Shown here: in pieces, positions 30,901-35,691 of the stretch
How positions within the stretch are numbered: the first letter of the stretch is position 1
How the letters are laid out: each line of letters begins with the position of its first letter
DNA from: Saprospirales bacterium
GTDB taxonomy: Bacteria; Bacteroidota; Bacteroidia; Chitinophagales; Saprospiraceae
Length of the DNA: 35,691 bases
NCBI GenBank assembly: GCA_002698985.1
Contig: PAAY01000080.1
Location: 1 to 35,691, forward strand
Direction of reading: 5' to 3'
The notes under the pieces: model-generated
Database searches by the model: none
The model's input: only the letters and a program-made list of their open reading frames with translations
Told to the model about the DNA's origin: nothing
Made by a program: the position numbers and the translations under genes

Positions 30901-33900
30901 CGCCTGTTTTGCCGCCTCCTTCGTTCTTTGGAGTTCTCCTTTAATTGCACCTAATTGGAATTGAAACAAGTGGTTTACTGATAATTGGGATTTTACTTTA
31001 TCTCCTTTAATTGCACCTAATTGGAATTGAAACTCCTAAAATCAAATTCGTAAACTCGTCATCTTCATCCTTTAATTGCACCTAATTGGAATTGAAACTC
31101 GTTTTCTGGCTCTTCACTTTCCAGGAAGTTCACCTTTAATTGCACCTAATTGGAATTGAAACCTGAGCAGTTCGGGGAATACCTTTTCCAGCAGGCTGCC
31201 TTTAATTGCACCTAATTGGAATTGAAACTATTTCTTCACGATGCTTGTCATCCTCTCAACCAGCCTTTAATTGCACCTAATTGGAATTGAAACTTAAATG
31301 TTACGTTTACCATGATTCCAAAATTTTACCCTTTAATTGCACCTAATTGGAATTGAAACATTATTGACCGAGGTGCTAAGCTGCACCAGCTCAACCTTTA
31401 ATTGCACCTAATTGGAATTGAAACCATACTCAAGCAATACCAGAAGCCCATTTGATGGCCCTTTAATTGCACCTAATTGGAATTGAAACGAAATATCATC
31501 AGGTTCACTGTGAAATGCCGGGATGCCTTTAATTGCACCTAATTGGAATTGAAACGAATTGGTCGGCGATCTCCTTAGGCCAGATGTCGTGCCTTTAATT
31601 GCACCTAATTGGAATTGAAACACTTTATAGGTTTCCATGCGATTTATTTCCAATGCTTCCTTTAATTGCACCTAATTGGAATTGAAACGAAGAAGTCATC
31701 AGGCTGATGTCTGATGAATTCCGGCCTTTAATTGCACCTAATTGGAATTGAAACAAGTTTGGGGCGGCGCTGGTGATCGTGACGGTCGACCTTTAATTGC
31801 ACCTAATTGGAATTGAAACTTGGCGTGGCCGTTTTGCGATGCGGCGGGGGTTGCGCCTTTAATTGCACCTAATTGGAATTGAAACTTGAGTTGCTGGTTA
31901 GAAAGATTCATCGTTGAATAGCCTTTAATTGCACCTAATTGGAATTGAAACGAAGTAATTGCCCCGCTTGACAAGCTGAAAAGCATGCCTTTAATTGCAC
32001 CTAATTGGAATTGAAACTTTTTGAATAGGTAATCGTTAACCTCCCAAAAAACCCCTTTAATTGCACCTAATTGGAATTGAAACCTGCCACCGGCCTGGCC
32101 ATTGCCATCAGCCAGCTCACCTTTAATTGCACCTAATTGGAATTGAAACCAGGACAATCGTATTCACCGGCGCCGATTGGCGCACCTTTAATTGCACCTA
32201 ATTGGAATTGAAACGAGGGAGAGGATGATTTGATAATAGTAGAAAGAGGCCTTTAATTGCACCTAATTGGAATTGAAACCACGGTTGTACTGCTCTTCCT
32301 CGTCGGAAGTCAAACCTTTAATTGCACCTAATTGGAATTGAAACCTTTGTCCTCTTTGCTTTCTTTGCTTCCCTCGTCCCCTTTAATTGCACCTAATTGG
32401 AATTGAAACCACAAATTCAATGTACCACCCCAGTCGGCGCAGCACCCTTTAATTGCACCTAATTGGAATTGAAACGGTCAATTACAACATCTTCAATTAA
32501 ATCCAAAATATCCTTTAATTGCACCTAATTGGAATTGAAACGTTAAATTTATTCAATATAACATTGAGGACGTTCGACCTTTAATTGCACCTAATTGGAA
32601 TTGAAACGGCTTTGATGAAGAACCATCGCAAACAGGGCGATCACCTTTAATTGCACCTAATTGGAATTGAAACAGGTCGAATGACCTCGGTGGTATGTAA
32701 GTGCTGTTCACCTTTAATTGCACCTAATTGGAATTGAAACCCACTCTAATTTTTGATACCATTTCATGATTCAACCTTTAATTGCACCTAATTGGAATTG
32801 AAACTAGTCTTGCAGCTCAAGAAGGTAGGCTCCTTTCTCCTTTAATTGCACCTAATTGGAATTGAAACTGGGCAATGCTGTGGTTCCTCAAATACCGTTT
32901 TTGACCTTTAATTGCACCTAATTGGAATTGAAACAGGTCGAATGACCTCGGTGCTACAAAGCATAAGTACCCTTTAATTGCACCTAATTGGAATTGAAAC
33001 AAAAACCAGAGCAGCGCAGCGGCGTCGGGTACAGTGACCTTTAATTGCACCTAATTGGAATTGAAACTCCTTTCCTGTAATCTCCTGCCGCTCAACGTAA
33101 CCTCCTTTAATTGCACCTAATTGGAATTGAAACTTCTGAGTACTTGAAAATGAGATATTAGCAGCTCCCTTTAATTGCACCTAATTGGAATTGAAACACA
33201 TTTCCTGTCACAGACTGCAATCTAATGGCTGCCTTTAATTGCACCTAATTGGAATTGAAACCCGATCATAATGGGAATTTCCAAAACACCCTGCCATGCC
33301 TTTAATTGCACCTAATTGGAATTGAAACATTGGTACTAACCTTTTACAGTCTTGAGGCAATATGACCTTTAATTGCACCTAATTGGAATTGAAACAACTT
33401 AGAAAATGAATCAACCATATGTAACTTCAGCCTTTAATTGCACCTAATTGGAATTGAAACACCGTGATGTTGTTGGCGTCGTAGCTTTCGGTGTCGCCTT
33501 TAATTGCACCTAATTGGAATTGAAACCTAGTCATAAGTTGTACGAAGTGCTGGGCATCACCTGCCTTTAATTGCACCTAATTGGAATTGAAACCACAAAG
33601 AAGAGGAATTTTGGATGTGGGTATCATCCCCTTTAATTGCACCTAATTGGAATTGAAACCATGGTCAAACATTGTGAATCTGGAAGGTTTGATTGCCTTT
33701 AATTGCACCTAATTGGAATTGAAACTCAGAAGCTGATTTTCAGCCCTCCGAGCAGGGCAAAGCCTTTAATTGCACCTAATTGGAATTGAAACATATCCCT
33801 GTTTTGACGACAGTAAGGTAACCAGCAGACCTTTAATTGCACCTAATTGGAATTGAAACGGCTGTTGGCCAGGTCGGTCAGGAATGTTTCATGCGCCTTT

Positions 33901-35691
33901 AATTGCACCTAATTGGAATTGAAACTACGCACCTGAGCAACGACTGGAAGAAAGGCGACCGCCTTTAATTGCACCTAATTGGAATTGAAACCCTCGATCT
34001 TGAGTAGTGGCAAGCGCTCCAGCACCCTTTAATTGCACCTAATTGGAATTGAAACCCGCCTGTGGCCCAATTGATCAGAATGTAAACAATGCCTTTAATT
34101 GCACCTAATTGGAATTGAAACCTGGAAACTACATAAGAATATGCAGGTGCATAATCACCTTTAATTGCACCTAATTGGAATTGAAACTTGGTCTTTTCCC
34201 GGATGGGAGTATTTAAGCCGCTCCTTTAATTGCACCTAATTGGAATTGAAACTCATCAAATTTAAACGTAGGATAAAAATCACTATACCCTTTAATTGCA
34301 CCTAATTGGAATTGAAACTCTTTGGATCCGGCACCTACCTGAACACCGTGACCACTTTAATTGCACCTAATTGGAATTGAAACTTAATAAATTATATACA
34401 TTCGAATCGCCATATTTGTCCTTTAATTGCACCTAATTGGAATTGAAACTCCGTAAGAGTAACCTGCTCAATAATAGGATACGGCCTTTAATTGCACCTA
34501 ATTGGAATTGAAACGTTAAATGTGTATTTACTACTGTTCCGGTATTCGACCTTTAATTGCACCTAATTGGAATTGAAACAAACCTCGGAGATGTTCTTGG
34601 GAACCTTGAAAGCACCTTTAATTGCACCTAATTGGAATTGAAACTCCTCCAACTCTCTGAGCCCCAAAACCCATAAGGCCTTTAATTGCACCTAATTGGA
34701 ATTGAAACAAATCAAAAGAAGAGTACAGCCTTTGTGCCTGGCCCTTTAATTGCACCTAATTGGAATTGAAACATGACCAGCCGGACGGCAACAGGTGGCG
34801 AAAAAATTCCTTTAATTGCACCTAATTGGAATTGAAACTTACATGCCTTGCTAAAGCGGAAGAGATGATTGAGCCTTTAATTGCACCTAATTGGAATTGA
34901 AACGCAGGTACTGAATATCATGCAGGGACAATGGACATTCCTTTAATTGCACCTAATTGGAATTGAAACTATTGTTTGAGATAGGCTTTCGCCTTTTCAG
35001 TCAGCCTTTAATTGCACCTAATTGGAATTGAAACTTTGCATGTGCAATTTAGGGTATTTTTCGAAGAAGCCTTTAATTGCACCTAATTGGAATTGAAACT
35101 TTGCAGATGTCCCGCTGGTGGGGTTTCAGTGCTGCCTTTAATTGCACCTAATTGGAATTGAAACTACAAGCAATAAGAGAAGGAAGGATAACAGCTAAAG
35201 CCCTTTAATTGCACCTAATTGGAATTGAAACTTTCCATGGTTCAGTTTTTTTGATTTGAGCCACTTATCCTTTAATTGCACCTAATTGGAATTGAAACCA
35301 AAGACGAAACAAGAAATAAAAAGAAAAAACAGCCTTTAATTGCACCTAATTGGAATTGAAACTTCGCAGTACTCGTCGTAATGTTGTGGGTACCGTCCTT
35401 TAATTGCACCTAATTGGAATTGAAACGAATTTACCCTCATTGGCTTGCCCCATTCGTGACGTCCTTTAATTGCACCTAATTGGAATTGAAACTTTGACTG
35501 TAAACCCAATTTCAGCGTAGGTACCATCCCCTTTAATTGCACCTAATTGGAATTGAAACAAACCGAATGGCAGATGGTATTGGGATGGAGAAGGCCTTTA
35601 ATTGCACCTAATTGGAATTGAAACGCATAGGCCATTTTCTCAATCTCGTCAATCAGTTCAACCTTTAATTGCACCTAATTGGAATTGAAAC
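27999..35691 (+). CRISPR. Type I CRISPR array, 118 repeats and 117 spacers in the window
   Basis: The repeat is 30 bases, starting CCTTTAATTGCACC and ending TAATTGGAATTGAAAC, with spacers of 34-38 bases. I counted 118 repeats by hand, the first at 27999-28028 and the last at 35662-35691, the very last base of the window, so the array probably continues. All repeats appear identical except the one at 34354-34383, whose first base is A. The ATTGAAAC 3' end gives the standard handle and shows transcription on the plus strand, away from the leader. Two spacers, at 32674-32710 and 32935-32970, share their first 19 bases. The repeat has little self-pairing, as usual for I-B. Confidence 0.98.

Noticed and set aside
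29114-35542. Minus-strand open frames with repeated FQFQLGAIKG segments
   Set aside because: They are translations of the CRISPR repeat, whose 30-base length keeps frame when spacers are 36 long. No start signals or gene context.

Overview
The window looks like a chromosome segment of a Bacteroidota bacterium, possibly a saprospiral relative (low confidence at that rank). Support: promoters of the Bacteroidota type (TTG/TTTG near -33, TAnnTTTG near -7), a DUF5686 protein with a carboxypeptidase-regulatory-like domain, a lipobox lipoprotein, no strong Shine-Dalgarno usage, and the make-up of the CRISPR locus. All assignments come from reading the sequence; no searches were run.

Bases 1-17507 are ordinary chromosome: a DUF1801 protein, an acyl-CoA carboxylase carboxyltransferase (methylcrotonyl-CoA carboxylase beta-like) coupled to two tiny genes, an HtrA/Deg protease, dapF, a TPR protein, a large AsmA-like protein, a lipoprotein, a DUF5686 outer-membrane protein, an ACP phosphodiesterase, a spermidine-synthase-like methyltransferase-fold protein and mutS. 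Spaces between genes carry dispersed short repeats: GGATTAT units, CTCTCTAAAC units, a 55-bp repeat pair and a hairpin pair flanking the DUF1801 gene.

Bases 17873-35691 are a CRISPR-Cas island. It opens with a decayed WYL-type regulator and a DUF3800 gene on the minus strand. Divergent from DUF3800 runs a complete type I operon on the plus strand: cas6, cas5, cas8, cas7, cas3, cas4, cas1, cas2. It looks like a Bacteroidota (Porphyromonas/PGING-like) relative of subtype I-B. A 210-bp leader follows, then an array of 118 repeats (30 nt) and 117 spacers (34-38 nt), hand-counted, that runs off the window end.

The most interesting find is a solitary degenerate repeat at 18675-18704 on the minus strand (25/30 identical to the array repeat), between DUF3800 and a minus-strand terminator. 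The first 18 nt after it match 19623-19640 at 17 of 18 positions. That target starts four bases after the -7 box of the cas promoter. The single mismatch is guide position 12, one of the every-sixth positions that type I effectors do not read. Pairing stops after position 18, which fits binding without cleavage. The target is flanked 5' by CCA, a plausible PAM. I infer a built-in guide RNA that directs Cascade to repress its own operon, and perhaps DUF3800, which shares the 79-bp divergent promoter region. This resembles the published CreR/CreA idea (cas-regulating or antitoxin crRNA-like RNAs); whether this example has been described I cannot tell.
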